Positions 16,081 to 24,319 of a stretch of 64,000 bases of DNA are shown piece after piece. The position numbers were made by a program, and so were the translations under genes. The notes under the pieces were generated by a model. The model saw only the letters and a program-made list of their open reading frames with translations. It did not search any database and had not been told where the DNA came from. The DNA is from Arthrobacter dokdonellae (GTDB taxonomy: Bacteria > Actinomycetota > Actinomycetes > Actinomycetales > Micrococcaceae): assembly GCF_003268655.1 (NCBI RefSeq), contig NZ_CP029642.1:3720001-3784000 (forward strand). Reading direction: 5' to 3'. The number at the start of each line of letters is the position of its first letter. Position 1 is the stretch's first letter.

Positions 16081-16686
16081 ATGTCGATCTCAAGTGCCAC
16101 CCTCCCCGAGCTCCTCGCCTTTGAGGACCCCGCGCTGGACGTCCCCGCGGCCATTGACCTTCCGGCCGCACAAGCTGCCATTGCCGCCTTCCTGCGCGCC
16201 CTGGGCCGCGACGTCAACGACCCCCATCTTCTGGACACGCCCCGGCGTGTCGCGGCCGCCTACGCGGAAATGCTCACGCCCCGCCAGACCAACTGGACCA
16301 CGTTCCCCAACGATGAAGGCTACGCCGGCCTGGTCCTGGTCAAGGACATCCCCTTCCACTCGCTGTGCCAGCACCACCTGCTGCCCTTCCGCGGCGTGGC
16401 CCACGTGGGCTACCTGCCCGGCGAGCGCCTGTTCGGCCTGTCCAAGCTGGCCCGCGGCGTGGAGCTTTTCTCCCGGGACCTCCAGGTCCAGGAACGCCTG
16501 ACCCAACAGGTGGCAGACTGGCTGGAGGAGACGCTGTCACCACGCGGCGTCGGGGTGGTGATGGAGGCTGAGCACATGTGCATGTCCCTGCGCGGCGTCC
16601 ACACCGCCGGCACCCTGACCCGCACGTCCGTTTTCGCCGGGGAACTGGCCGACGCCGGACCCCTGCGTGACCAGTTCCCCCAGTAG
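16081..16686 (+). CDS. folE: GTP cyclohydrolase I
   Basis: This 201-residue enzyme opens GTP to 7,8-dihydroneopterin triphosphate, the entry step of pterin and folate synthesis. The active site looks intact: zinc ligands in HSLCQHHLLPF (Cys and His) and in AEHMCMSLRGV (Cys), plus LSKLARGVELFSRDLQVQERLT. A good ribosome site (GAAAGGAAG) precedes ATG 16081. It is the first gene of an operon that includes a DHPS paralogue and a reductase, not the usual folB/folK. This suggests a second, specially regulated folE copy. Confidence 0.95.
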   Translation: MSISSATLPELLAFEDPALDVPAAIDLPAAQAAIAAFLRALGRDVNDPHLLDTPRRVAAAYAEMLTPRQTNWTTFPNDEGYAGLVLVKDIPFHSLCQHHLLPFRGVAHVGYLPGERLFGLSKLARGVELFSRDLQVQERLTQQVADWLEETLSPRGVGVVMEAEHMCMSLRGVHTAGTLTRTSVFAGELADAGPLRDQFPQ

Positions 16687-16743
16687 CCGGCCCGCCACCT
16701 TCGTTGGTCACAGGCATCCACTTCCACGGAAAGAGTTTTGATC

Positions 16744-17997
16744 ATGAGTGAATCAAGCAGTCCCGCCACACCGGCGGAAACCGGGATGGTCATCATCGGC
16801 GGCGGCCTCACCGGCGCCACGGCGGCGGAAACGCTGCGCACGGAAGGGTGGCAGGGCCCGGTGACCATTGTCGCCGATGAGCCGGAAACCCCCTACCAGC
16901 GCCCGCCGCTGTCCAAGGGATTCCTGGCCGGCAAGGAAGGCGACGACGCACTCCTGCCCTACCCCGCCAGCTGGTATCCCGAGAACAACGTGACGGTCCT
17001 GACGGGCACCGCGGCCACCGCCGTGGATCCCGCCGCCCACACCGTCACGCTGTCCGACGGAACCGTGCTCCCCTATGCCAAGCTGCTCATCGCCACCGGC
17101 GCCTCCCCGCGCGTCATCCCGTTCCCCGGCGTCGACCTGGACGGCGTGCACTACTTCCGCACCAAGGCCGACAGTGTCGCCATGAAGGAACTGCTCTCCG
17201 CCGGCGGCCACAACCTGGTCATGATCGGCTCCGGCTGGATCGGCATGGAAATTGCCGCCACCGCCACCGAGCTCGGCAACAACGTGGCCCTGCTGGGCCT
17301 GGAGGACGTGCCGCTGTCCGTCGCCATCGGCAACGAGCTGGGCCGCGTGTTCGCCTCCCGCCACGAGGAGGCCGGCGTGAAGTTCGTGCTCCCCTCCAGC
17401 GCCAAGGAAATCAAGGGCGACGGCGGCCATGTCACCGAAGTGGTCACGACCACCGGTGAGGTGCTGCCGGCGGACCTGGTGATTGTCGCCGTCGGAGTGG
17501 TCCCCAACACCGTCCTGGCCAAGGACGCCGGGCTCACCATCAGCAACGGCATCCAGGTTTCGGGCAGCCTGGCCACCTCGGACCCGGACATCTTTGCCGC
17601 CGGCGACGTCGCCAACTCCCTGCACCCCGTGACCAACGCCTACGCCCGCTCCGAGCACTGGGCCAACGCCATCGCCAGCGGCAAGGTGGCGGCCAGGTCC
17701 ATGCTGGGCCGGGACGCCGTGCTCGACGACATCCCGTACTTCTACACCGACCAGTTCGACCTCGGCATGGAGTACTCCGGCTTCGGCGCGCTGACCAAGG
17801 ACGCCGAACTGGTGGTCCGCGGCAGCCTGGAAAAGCGCGAGTTCATCGCCTTCTGGGTGCTGGAGGGCCGCGTGGTGGCCGGCATGAACGTGAACATCTG
17901 GGACGTCCAGGACGCCATCAAGGACCTCATCAGCTCACGGCGCACCGTCGACACGGCAAAGCTGGCTGACCCGCAAACGCCGCTCGGGGACATTTGA
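16744..17997 (+). CDS. FAD-dependent NAD(P)H oxidoreductase (ferredoxin/rubredoxin reductase-like)
   Basis: This 417-residue flavoprotein has an N-terminal FAD dinucleotide fold (MVIIGGGLTGATAAETL), the motif YQRPPLSKGFL, a central NAD(P) fold (LVMIGSGWIGMEIAATATELG) and the FAD-binding DIFAAGDVANS. A C-terminal reductase dimerisation domain includes YFYTDQFDLGMEYSGF. Relatives reduce ferredoxins of oxygenase systems, but no oxygenase or ferredoxin gene is nearby. Its place between folE and folP-like genes suggests electron supply for a pterin reaction (inferred). ATG 16744 fits the ribosome site GGAAAGAG better than the TTG at 16738. Confidence 0.88.
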   Translation: MSESSSPATPAETGMVIIGGGLTGATAAETLRTEGWQGPVTIVADEPETPYQRPPLSKGFLAGKEGDDALLPYPASWYPENNVTVLTGTAATAVDPAAHTVTLSDGTVLPYAKLLIATGASPRVIPFPGVDLDGVHYFRTKADSVAMKELLSAGGHNLVMIGSGWIGMEIAATATELGNNVALLGLEDVPLSVAIGNELGRVFASRHEEAGVKFVLPSSAKEIKGDGGHVTEVVTTTGEVLPADLVIVAVGVVPNTVLAKDAGLTISNGIQVSGSLATSDPDIFAAGDVANSLHPVTNAYARSEHWANAIASGKVAARSMLGRDAVLDDIPYFYTDQFDLGMEYSGFGALTKDAELVVRGSLEKREFIAFWVLEGRVVAGMNVNIWDVQDAIKDLISSRRTVDTAKLADPQTPLGDI

Positions 17998-18983
17998 TGG
18001 AGCGGATGACAACGCTGCAGCCGGCCCACACCGCCCGTTCCGCGGGCGCCGGGACGGCGGCGCCGTTTTTCACCCCGCCGCTGCTCCACCCGGTGCGCCG
18101 GTTCGGCTCTCGGACACTGGATTTCAGCCGGCAGGTGGCGCTCATGGCCATCGTGAACCGGACCCCGGACTCCTTTTACGACGGCGGAGCCACCTTTGCG
18201 CTGGACGCGGCCGTGGCCGCGTCCCTGGCGGCCGTGGACGACGGCGCCGACTGGGTCGACATTGGGGGCGTCCCCTTTGCGCCGGGGCCGGCGCTGAGCG
18301 CGCAGGAAGAGTGCGGGCGGGTGGTCCCGGTGGTGGAGGCCGTGTCCGCTGCGAGCGACGTCATCATCTCCGTGGACACCTTCTTGCCGGAGGTGGCGGC
18401 CCGCAGCATCGCCGCCGGCGCCCATGTCGTCAACGACACCACCGGGCTGGCCAACCCGGAGCTGGCTTCCGTGGTCGCGGAGACCGGCGCCCACCTGATC
18501 ATCACGCATTCACTCGCCCGTCCCCGCACTGTCCACCCGCGCCCCACCTATGCGGACGTGGTCACCGAGGTGGTGGCCTTCTTGCAAGACAAGGTGGAGC
18601 TGGCCCTGTCGCTGGGCGTCCCAGCGGACAAAATCATCGTCGACCCCGGACACGACCTGAACAAGAACACGCTGCACACCCTGGAGCTGACGCGGCGCTT
18701 CAACGAGATCGCGGCGCTCGGCTTCCCGGCCCTCGCGGCCGTCTCCAACAAGGACTTCATTGGCGAAACGCTCAACCAGGACAAGGCCGAACGGCTCGAG
18801 GGCTCCCTGGCCTCGGGCGTGGTCGCCATCCTGGGCGGCGCCCGAATTTTGCGCATGCACAACGTGGCCTCGGCCGCCTCCGCCATCCACATGACCGAGG
18901 CCGTACTGGGCTGGCGGCAGCCTGCCTACCTCCTGCACAACATGGGTGACGCCAATGAGACGGCGGGCCGGCGCACGCCCTGA
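17997..18983 (+). CDS. Dihydropteroate synthase paralogue (FolP2-type)
   Basis: This 328-residue TIM-barrel protein has MAIVNRTPDSFYDGG in place of the canonical N-V-T-P-D-S-F-S-D-G motif, VIISVDTF, HVVNDTTGL, IIVDPGHDLNKNT and SNKDFIGETL in place of the usual SRK block, ending ILRMHNV. This pattern matches mycobacterial FolP2, which as I recall lacks ordinary DHPS activity, more than FolP1. Pterin-site Asp and Lys residues are kept, so a pterin-like substrate remains likely. Start ATG 17997 overlaps the upstream TGA (TGATG). The first ~35 residues are a low-complexity extension. Confidence 0.85.
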   Translation: MERMTTLQPAHTARSAGAGTAAPFFTPPLLHPVRRFGSRTLDFSRQVALMAIVNRTPDSFYDGGATFALDAAVAASLAAVDDGADWVDIGGVPFAPGPALSAQEECGRVVPVVEAVSAASDVIISVDTFLPEVAARSIAAGAHVVNDTTGLANPELASVVAETGAHLIITHSLARPRTVHPRPTYADVVTEVVAFLQDKVELALSLGVPADKIIVDPGHDLNKNTLHTLELTRRFNEIAALGFPALAAVSNKDFIGETLNQDKAERLEGSLASGVVAILGGARILRMHNVASAASAIHMTEAVLGWRQPAYLLHNMGDANETAGRRTP

Positions 18984-19022
18984 CCGCGCCACCCCGACCA
19001 TCCCACGAACCAAGGACACCCC

Positions 19023-19787
19023 ATGATTGAGCGGATTTTCCCGGCAACACCGGCCCTGTCGGGCAACGACCTGGATGCTGAACTGCTGCGCGAAAATTCC
19101 ACCGTGCCGACCGGGGGCAGCTGGATCAGCTTCAACTTTGTCTCCAGCGCCGATGGCGCGGCCACCGTGGAGGGCCGCTCCGGCAAGTTGGGCAACGCCG
19201 CCGACCAGCACCTGTTCCAGCTCATGCGCCGCACCGCGGACGTCATCCTGGTCGGCGCACGGACCGTACGGGTCGAAGGCTACGGCGGCGACCTGCTCAG
19301 CGAGGAGGCCCGCCGCTGGCGCACGGAACGCGGGCTGCCCGCGCACCCGCCGCTCGCCATCGTCTCAGGCACGCTCAACCTGGATCCGGCCCTGGACGTC
19401 TTCACCAAGGCCCCCGTCCGTCCGCTGGTCGTCACCGTGGGGTCGGCTCCCGCGGACCGCCGGGAAGCCCTCGGCGAGGTGGCCGACGTCGTACTGGCGG
19501 GCCGGGAAACCTTGGATGTTGACGTCCTTGTGGCCGAACTGGCCCGGCGGGGACTGCACCGCATCCACTCCGAGGGCGGCCCCACCCTGCTGGGCACGTT
19601 CCAGGCGGCCGGCCGGGTCGACGAGCTCTCGGTGACGGTGTCGCCGCTGCTGGTGGGCGGCACGGCCAAGCGCATTGCCGACGTACTGCCGGGCACCGCG
19701 CCCGCAAAACCGCAGGACCTGGAGCTGGCGCACATCCTCAAGTCCGGGTCCATGCTGTTCCTGCGCTACCTCCGCCCGGGCAGCTGA
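19023..19787 (+). CDS. RibD C-terminal/pyrimidine reductase family protein (Rv2671-like)
   Basis: This 254-residue protein has the RibD-C/DHFR-like fold: ISFNFVSSADGAAT, VILVGARTVRVEGYG, then HRIHSEGGPTLLGTF and a C-terminal VSPLLVGG. Relatives reduce the riboflavin precursor pyrimidine. The mycobacterial homologue Rv2671 has been reported to act as a dihydrofolate reductase analogue. In an operon with folE and a folP-like gene, reduction of a dihydropterin or dihydrofolate-like product is the attractive reading (inferred). A clear ribosome site (AAGGACA) precedes ATG 19023, 39 bp after the previous gene. Confidence 0.85.
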   Translation: MIERIFPATPALSGNDLDAELLRENSTVPTGGSWISFNFVSSADGAATVEGRSGKLGNAADQHLFQLMRRTADVILVGARTVRVEGYGGDLLSEEARRWRTERGLPAHPPLAIVSGTLNLDPALDVFTKAPVRPLVVTVGSAPADRREALGEVADVVLAGRETLDVDVLVAELARRGLHRIHSEGGPTLLGTFQAAGRVDELSVTVSPLLVGGTAKRIADVLPGTAPAKPQDLELAHILKSGSMLFLRYLRPGS

Positions 19788-19840
19788 GGATTGGCGACTA
19801 GAATGGAGGTTGATCTGACCAGGCACGCGAAAGGGCACCG

Positions 19841-20806
19841 GTGAGCGAGAAGTTCCTCACGCACTACCAGGTCCTGGGCGTCCCCAGCACCGCGTCGGAA
19901 CGCGAAATCAAGATCGCCTACCGGAAGGCCGCACGGATTTCACATCCGGACCACGGAGGCGATCCGGCCCTGTTCCGCAAGGTCACCGAGGCGTACGAGG
20001 TCCTCGGCAACCCGGCGCAGCGGCTGCGCTATGACAGGTCGTACGCGGCACCGGCCGGCCAGGCCTCCGGAAACGGAACGCCGTCCAGGAACAGCCAGGG
20101 CGGACCCTCCACCGCCAACGGATTCAACGGCACCTTTTCCACACGCCGCCCGCACCGGGCCCGCAACACCGCTGGCGATGCGGCCATGTATGTGCCCGCC
20201 TATGACTCGCTGGCCGTCGGCGAAGTGCCCATCCTGCCGCGGGCCACGGCCGCCCAGCCGGTCCACGGGGCGCCCCGGAAACGAGGCGTGTTCGGCGCGT
20301 CCTCGAGGCTGGCGCGCGAGGCCCGCACGGCCCAGCTGATCATGCAGCAGGTGCTCCCGGGCATCCCGGCGGCCAGGCTCATCAACGGGCTCGCCGCCCC
20401 CGCCACCAACGGCTACCTGGACCACGTACTGGTTTCCGGCTACCGGATCGCCGTCATCGGCTCCATGCTGGTGCCCGACGGCGCTTTCCGCTGGGACGGG
20501 AGCATGCTGGTGCACGGCAGCAAGGTGGCCGCTCCCCCGCAGCTGATTCCGGCCACGCGCCACTTGCAGGAACTCTTCCCCGAGTGCAATGTGACGGCGT
20601 GGGTCTGCGTGCACAGCAACACCGGCAACCTCTTTGAGCCGGTCATCGATTACGCCCGCAGCACTGAACCGGACGGCTCGAACGTGGTGAACGTTGCCAA
20701 CGCGGCCCGTTTCGTCCGCGAAGCCAAGCACTTCCTGGCCTCCGGCCCGCAGCCCAACGTCGTGGACCTGCAGGTCCTCGGGCGGCTGCTCGGCGGCATG
20801 TACTGA
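19841..20806 (+). CDS. J-domain protein with C-terminal NERD-like domain
   Basis: This 321-residue protein starts at GTG 19841. Residues ~7-68 form a J domain (YQVLGVPSTASEREIKIAYRKAA, HPD motif in SHPDHGG, then AYEVLGNPAQRLRYD), which would stimulate a DnaK ATPase. A disordered linker of ~90 residues follows. The C-terminal ~160 residues are not a DnaJ substrate domain; they contain NGYLDHVLVSGYRIAVIGSM and VTAWVCVHS, resembling a degenerate NERD (nuclease-related) domain. It has no zinc-finger domain. Function is unknown. It is followed closely by trmL. Confidence 0.75.
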   Translation: MSEKFLTHYQVLGVPSTASEREIKIAYRKAARISHPDHGGDPALFRKVTEAYEVLGNPAQRLRYDRSYAAPAGQASGNGTPSRNSQGGPSTANGFNGTFSTRRPHRARNTAGDAAMYVPAYDSLAVGEVPILPRATAAQPVHGAPRKRGVFGASSRLAREARTAQLIMQQVLPGIPAARLINGLAAPATNGYLDHVLVSGYRIAVIGSMLVPDGAFRWDGSMLVHGSKVAAPPQLIPATRHLQELFPECNVTAWVCVHSNTGNLFEPVIDYARSTEPDGSNVVNVANAARFVREAKHFLASGPQPNVVDLQVLGRLLGGMY

Positions 20807-20823
20807 CACGGTAAGCTGAAACG

Positions 20824-21291
20824 GTGTTCCGCATCCTCTTTGTCACCCCCGAAATCCCCGGCAACACCGGCAACGCCATCCGCCTGGCCGCCATCACCGG
20901 CGCCCAACTGCACCTGGTCGAGCCGCTCGGCTTTGACTTCGGGGATGCCAAGCTGCGCCGTGCAGGGCTGGACTACCATGACCTCGCCGTCGTGACCGTC
21001 CACAAGAGCCTGGACGCCGCGTGGGAGGCACTGGCCCCGGAGCGGGTCTTTGCCTTCACCTCGGACGGGGACACCAGCTACACCGACATCGCCTACCGGC
21101 CCGGCGACGTGCTCATGTTTGGCCGTGAATCCGTTGGCCTGCCCGAGGACGTCAAGCATGACGGCCACGTGACCGGGCGCGTCAGGCTTCCGATGCTCCC
21201 GTCGTTGAGGTCCCTCAACCTGGCCAACTCGGCGTCAATCGCCGTCTATGAAGCGTGGCGGCAAAACGGCTTCGCCGGGGCACAGACCTAG
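20824..21291 (+). CDS. trmL: tRNA (cytidine(34)-2'-O)-methyltransferase TrmL
   Basis: This 155-residue minimal SPOUT methyltransferase begins MFRILFVTPEIPGNTGNAIRLAAITGAQL split around residues 1-30. It carries the knot motifs LMFGRESVGLPEDV and VRLPMLPSLRSLNLANSASIAVYEAW. It methylates the wobble nucleotide ribose of tRNA(Leu) isoacceptors using S-adenosylmethionine. Length is normal for TrmL. The start codon is GTG, 17 bp after the J-domain gene, so the two are probably cotranscribed. Confidence 0.92.
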   Translation: MFRILFVTPEIPGNTGNAIRLAAITGAQLHLVEPLGFDFGDAKLRRAGLDYHDLAVVTVHKSLDAAWEALAPERVFAFTSDGDTSYTDIAYRPGDVLMFGRESVGLPEDVKHDGHVTGRVRLPMLPSLRSLNLANSASIAVYEAWRQNGFAGAQT

Positions 21292-21347
21292 GGCCTGCGG
21301 CCCCACCCACTGCTGGCAACCCACCAATCCCCTCACTGGAGGCATGC

Positions 21348-22151
21348 ATGTCTGCTCGCGATCCCGGCCTGGCTTTCACCGACGGCGCCCTGCAGTTCGA
21401 ACTGTGGGCGGACAAACTCTGGGATCCCATGGGCCGCGACGTTGCGGCCGCCGCCGTGCTGCAGCCGGGGGAACGCGTGCTCGATGCCTGCTGCGGCACG
21501 GGTGCCGCCACTCTGCCGGCCGCCCTGGCCGTGGGCCCCCAGGGGACGGTCGACGGCGTCGACCTCTCCACCGGGCTGCTGCGCATCGCCGCGTCCAACC
21601 TCGCCGAGCGCGGCATCCTGAACACGACGCTGACCGAGGCCGACGTCACCGAATGGCGCGGCCACCGCACCTTTGACGCGGTCCTGTGCTCCTACAGCAT
21701 GTTCTTTTTCGCCGACATGGAAGCCGGCGTGGAGCACCTGGCCTCGATGATGCGCCCCGGCGGCCGCTTCGTCACGAGCACCTGGGTGGAAGGGGCCCTC
21801 GAGCCGTTTGCCGGCCGCATTCTGGAGGCGGCCGTCAAGGAACGCCCGAGGCTGGCCGGCGTGGTGCCGCTGCCCAACCAGAACATGGCCAAGATCTCCT
21901 CGGTGGAGTCCCTGACGGCATGGCTCACCGCGCGCGGCCTGGCCGACGTCTCCGTCTCCGCCCACGCGCTAACGTTGTCCGTGGACGACGACATGGCGTG
22001 GAACCTGGTGATGGGCAGCGGCTGGCGCACCCTGCTCCCCCGCGACCCGGAGGCCATTGCCCGGGTGCGCCGCGACTTCATCCAGTCCGTGGGCCCTCAG
22101 GTCGACATGAACTCCGACGCCCTGATCGGGATCGGCTCCGTCCCGATGTGA
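21348..22151 (+). CDS. Class I SAM-dependent methyltransferase
   Basis: This 267-residue protein has the class I Rossmann motifs: motif [18 protein letters not shown], the acidic loop [19 protein letters not shown], and a motif around [17 protein letters not shown] small-molecule methyltransferase of the UbiE/MenG-like group is likely, but no partner indicates the substrate. ATG 21348 has a good ribosome site (TGGAGG); the longer frame from 21255 has none. It converges on etfA. Confidence 0.8.
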   Translation: MSARDPGLAFTDGALQFELWADKLWDPMGRDVAAAAVLQPGERVLDACCGTGAATLPAALAVGPQGTVDGVDLSTGLLRIAASNLAERGILNTTLTEADVTEWRGHRTFDAVLCSYSMFFFADMEAGVEHLASMMRPGGRFVTSTWVEGALEPFAGRILEAAVKERPRLAGVVPLPNQNMAKISSVESLTAWLTARGLADVSVSAHALTLSVDDDMAWNLVMGSGWRTLLPRDPEAIARVRRDFIQSVGPQVDMNSDALIGIGSVPM

Positions 22152-22164
22152 GTCGGGCCGCGGG

Positions 22165-23133
22165 CTACGCCCGGCGCCGCTTGATCTCTTCCACGGCCTG
22201 CGGCAGCACCTTGAACAGGTCGCCGACAATGCCGAAGTCCGCGATCTCAAAAACGGGCGACTCCGGGTCCTTGTTCACGGCCACGATGACCTTGGACGTC
22301 TGCATGCCGGCCTTTTGCTGGATGGCGCCGGAGATGCCCACGGAAATGTACAGCTGCGGGGAGACCTTCTTGCCGGTCTGGCCCACCTGCGCGGAGTGTG
22401 AAATCCAGCCGGCGTCCGTGGCCGCCCGGGAGGCGCCCACCGCCGCGCCGAGCACGTCCGCCAGTTCCTCGACCGGGCCGAAGTCGCCGTCCACGCCGCG
22501 GCCCCCGGCCACCACGATCCGGGCGTCCTCAAGCTCCGGACGGCCGGTCGCCGCGCGCGGCGTCCGCTGCACCACGCGGGCGCCCAGGCTGGCGGGCGCA
22601 AAGGCGACCTGAATGGCCTCGACGGCCGGCACGGTTGCCGCGGCTGCGGGGGCGGCCTCCACGCTGTGCGACTTGACCGTGATGACCGCGACGGCGGAAC
22701 TTGCCCGCGCCGCCACGGTGTACGAGCCGGCCAGGACAGACTTGTGCACGAGCAGGTCGCCGTCGACGGGTTCCACGGACACGGCGTCGGTGATGACGCC
22801 AGCGTTGAGGGCGACACCCACGCGGGCGGCGATTTCCTTGCCCTGGGGGCCGTTGTCCAGCAGGACCGCCGCGGCGGAAACCGTTGCCGCCGCCTGCGCC
22901 ACCAGTTCCGCCTTGGGAGCGACGAGGTAGTCGGCGAGATCGGGCTGCTCGGAGTGAAGGACGCGGGTGACGCCGTACGCGCCAAGGTCCGCGGCCAGTT
23001 CGCCACTGACGGGACCGGCCACCACGGCAACGGGCTCGCCGGCGGCGCGGGCGAGCGTCAGCAGCTGGTGGGACGTGGGGTGGAGGGTGCCGGGCACGTC
23101 GATCTGGTCAATAAATACAACGATGGCTCTCAT
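22165..23133 (-). CDS. etfA: Electron transfer flavoprotein subunit alpha (set 1)
   Basis: This 322-residue protein carries the ETF-alpha C-terminal FAD domain: [60 protein letters not shown], and the terminal [18 protein letters not shown]. With ETF-beta it accepts electrons from acyl-CoA dehydrogenases and passes them to the quinone pool. It lies 9 bp downstream of etfB. A second full pair at 42703-44445 has the same order. Confidence 0.95.
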   Translation of the reverse strand: MRAIVVFIDQIDVPGTLHPTSHQLLTLARAAGEPVAVVAGPVSGELAADLGAYGVTRVLHSEQPDLADYLVAPKAELVAQAAATVSAAAVLLDNGPQGKEIAARVGVALNAGVITDAVSVEPVDGDLLVHKSVLAGSYTVAARASSAVAVITVKSHSVEAAPAAAATVPAVEAIQVAFAPASLGARVVQRTPRAATGRPELEDARIVVAGGRGVDGDFGPVEELADVLGAAVGASRAATDAGWISHSAQVGQTGKKVSPQLYISVGISGAIQQKAGMQTSKVIVAVNKDPESPVFEIADFGIVGDLFKVLPQAVEEIKRRRA

Positions 23134-23142
23134 GTGCGGTCC

Positions 23143-23949
23143 TTAGATCAGTTTCTGCGCGGCCAGGAAATCGGCGAGTGCAATGCCGGCCTCGCCCGAA
23201 TCGGTGATGATGGTGCCGGCCGTGCGGGCGGGGCGTTCGGCGGCGGCGACCACCTGGGTCAGCGAACCCGCAGGCCCGACGGCGTCCGCGGACAGTCCCA
23301 GATCCGCCAGGGACAAGGTGGTGACCTTCTTTTTCTTGGCCGCGATGATGCCCTTGAAGTTCGGATAGCGGGGCTCATTCGCCTGGTCCGTGACGGAAAC
23401 CAGCACCGGCAGCGTGGCCTGGATTTCCTCCGTAACGTCGTCGCCGTCGCGCCGGGCGGTCACTGTGCTTCCCTCAACCTCCAGCGACGCGGCGAAGGTG
23501 AGTTGCGGCAGGCCCAGGCGGGCGGACAGCTGCGCGGGAATGATGGACGTCTCCCCGTCGGTGGACGCCATGCCGGTGATGACCAGGTCCACGGGGCCGA
23601 GCGTCTTGATGGCGGCCGCCAGCGCCAGCGACGTCGCTGAGGCATCGGAGCCTGCCAGCGCGTCATCGCTGACATGCACGCCTTCGGTGGCGCCGATCTG
23701 CAGGGACTTCTTGACCGCCGCGGCGGCGGATGCCGGGCCCAGCGTCAGGGCCGTGACCTTATTCCCGGCCTTGACCCCGCCGCGGGCGTCCGTGAGCGCC
23801 AGCGCCGCTTCCAGCGCATATTCGTCAAGCTCCGACAGGATGCTCTCGTTGCGGTCGATGCGGTGGTTGTCACCTGTGAGGTGCCGGTCAAATTGCGTGT
23901 CTGGCACGTATTTGACCAGTACCACAATGTTCAGTGCTGAGTTTTCCAC
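23143..23949 (-). CDS. etfB: Electron transfer flavoprotein subunit beta (set 1)
   Basis: This 268-residue protein opens NIVVLVKYVPDTQFDRH and contains ESILSELDEYALEAALAL, VTALTLGPASAAAAVKKSL, DLVITGMASTDGETSIIPAQLSARLG and PRYPNFKGIIAAKKK, the ETF-beta AMP-site and signature blocks. The GTG at 23949 is chosen because AAAGGA lies 6 bases upstream; the frame extends to 24207 but that portion is GC-rich noise. It forms an operon with etfA. Confidence 0.93.
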   Translation of the reverse strand: MENSALNIVVLVKYVPDTQFDRHLTGDNHRIDRNESILSELDEYALEAALALTDARGGVKAGNKVTALTLGPASAAAAVKKSLQIGATEGVHVSDDALAGSDASATSLALAAAIKTLGPVDLVITGMASTDGETSIIPAQLSARLGLPQLTFAASLEVEGSTVTARRDGDDVTEEIQATLPVLVSVTDQANEPRYPNFKGIIAAKKKKVTTLSLADLGLSADAVGPAGSLTQVVAAAERPARTAGTIITDSGEAGIALADFLAAQKLI

Positions 23950-24134
23950 TACTGTCCTTTGTGTCAGGGACGCGTCATTCCCGCCCCGTTCCCAGTGCTG
24001 GGCCGGCGGCCTCGGGACGGACCTGTTGCCTATCCCCCAACAGCTTAGTTCGTGCCGGTCCGGTGCCGGAATTTCCCGGGTCGATTCTTTACCTGCGGTA
24101 CAGTGCCCGGCGGCCCGCCCGCCGCCCATGTCGC

Positions 24135-24200
24135 GCGGGATGACGATACGGACAATTGATCCCGATATATCAGCCTCAAAAGTCCGTTTCGTCATCCTGC
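24135..24200. repeat. Imperfect 19-bp inverted repeat with AT-rich loop
   Basis: Arms 24135-24153 (GCGGGATGACGATACGGAC) and 24182-24200 match as reverse complements at 17 of 19 positions around a 28-base loop that includes GATATATCAG. The loop is notably AT-rich for this genome. It could be a regulatory stem-loop ahead of etfB or a decayed mobile fragment. Confidence 0.55.
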
Positions 24201-24237
24201 ATGCCATGGGGCAACGGCGGTGGCCCCTACCGAAAAA

Positions 24238-24299
24238 TGCCGCCGTTTCCGAACTTCCGCCAGAGTTGTTTCTGTGGCGGAAGTGCGGAAACGGCGGCA
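24238..24299 (-). terminator. Long stem-loop after the HtrA gene
   Basis: Two 25-base arms (24238-24262 and 24275-24299, core CCGCCGTTTCCG) pair with a single mismatch around a 12-base loop, beginning 20 bp beyond the htrA stop on the minus strand. The stem is followed on the minus strand by a TTTTTCGG stretch (complement of 24230-24237), giving a short U run, so it fits a strong intrinsic terminator. Confidence 0.78.
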
Positions 24300-24319
24300 G
24301 GCATCGGCCGTTCCGGAGG

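Larger units (their letters stand above)
23950..24319. other. 370-bp gene-free region between etfB and the HtrA gene
   Basis: Both flanking genes are on the minus strand, so this region contains the etfB promoter and the end of the htrA transcript. It holds two long inverted repeats (24135-24200 and 24238-24299). I see no open frame with protein character and no tRNA. Confidence 0.6.

Noticed and set aside
16738..16743. TTG start for the FAD reductase
   Set aside because: The ribosome site GGAAAGAG would be only about 2 bases from TTG 16738 but 8 bases from ATG 16744.
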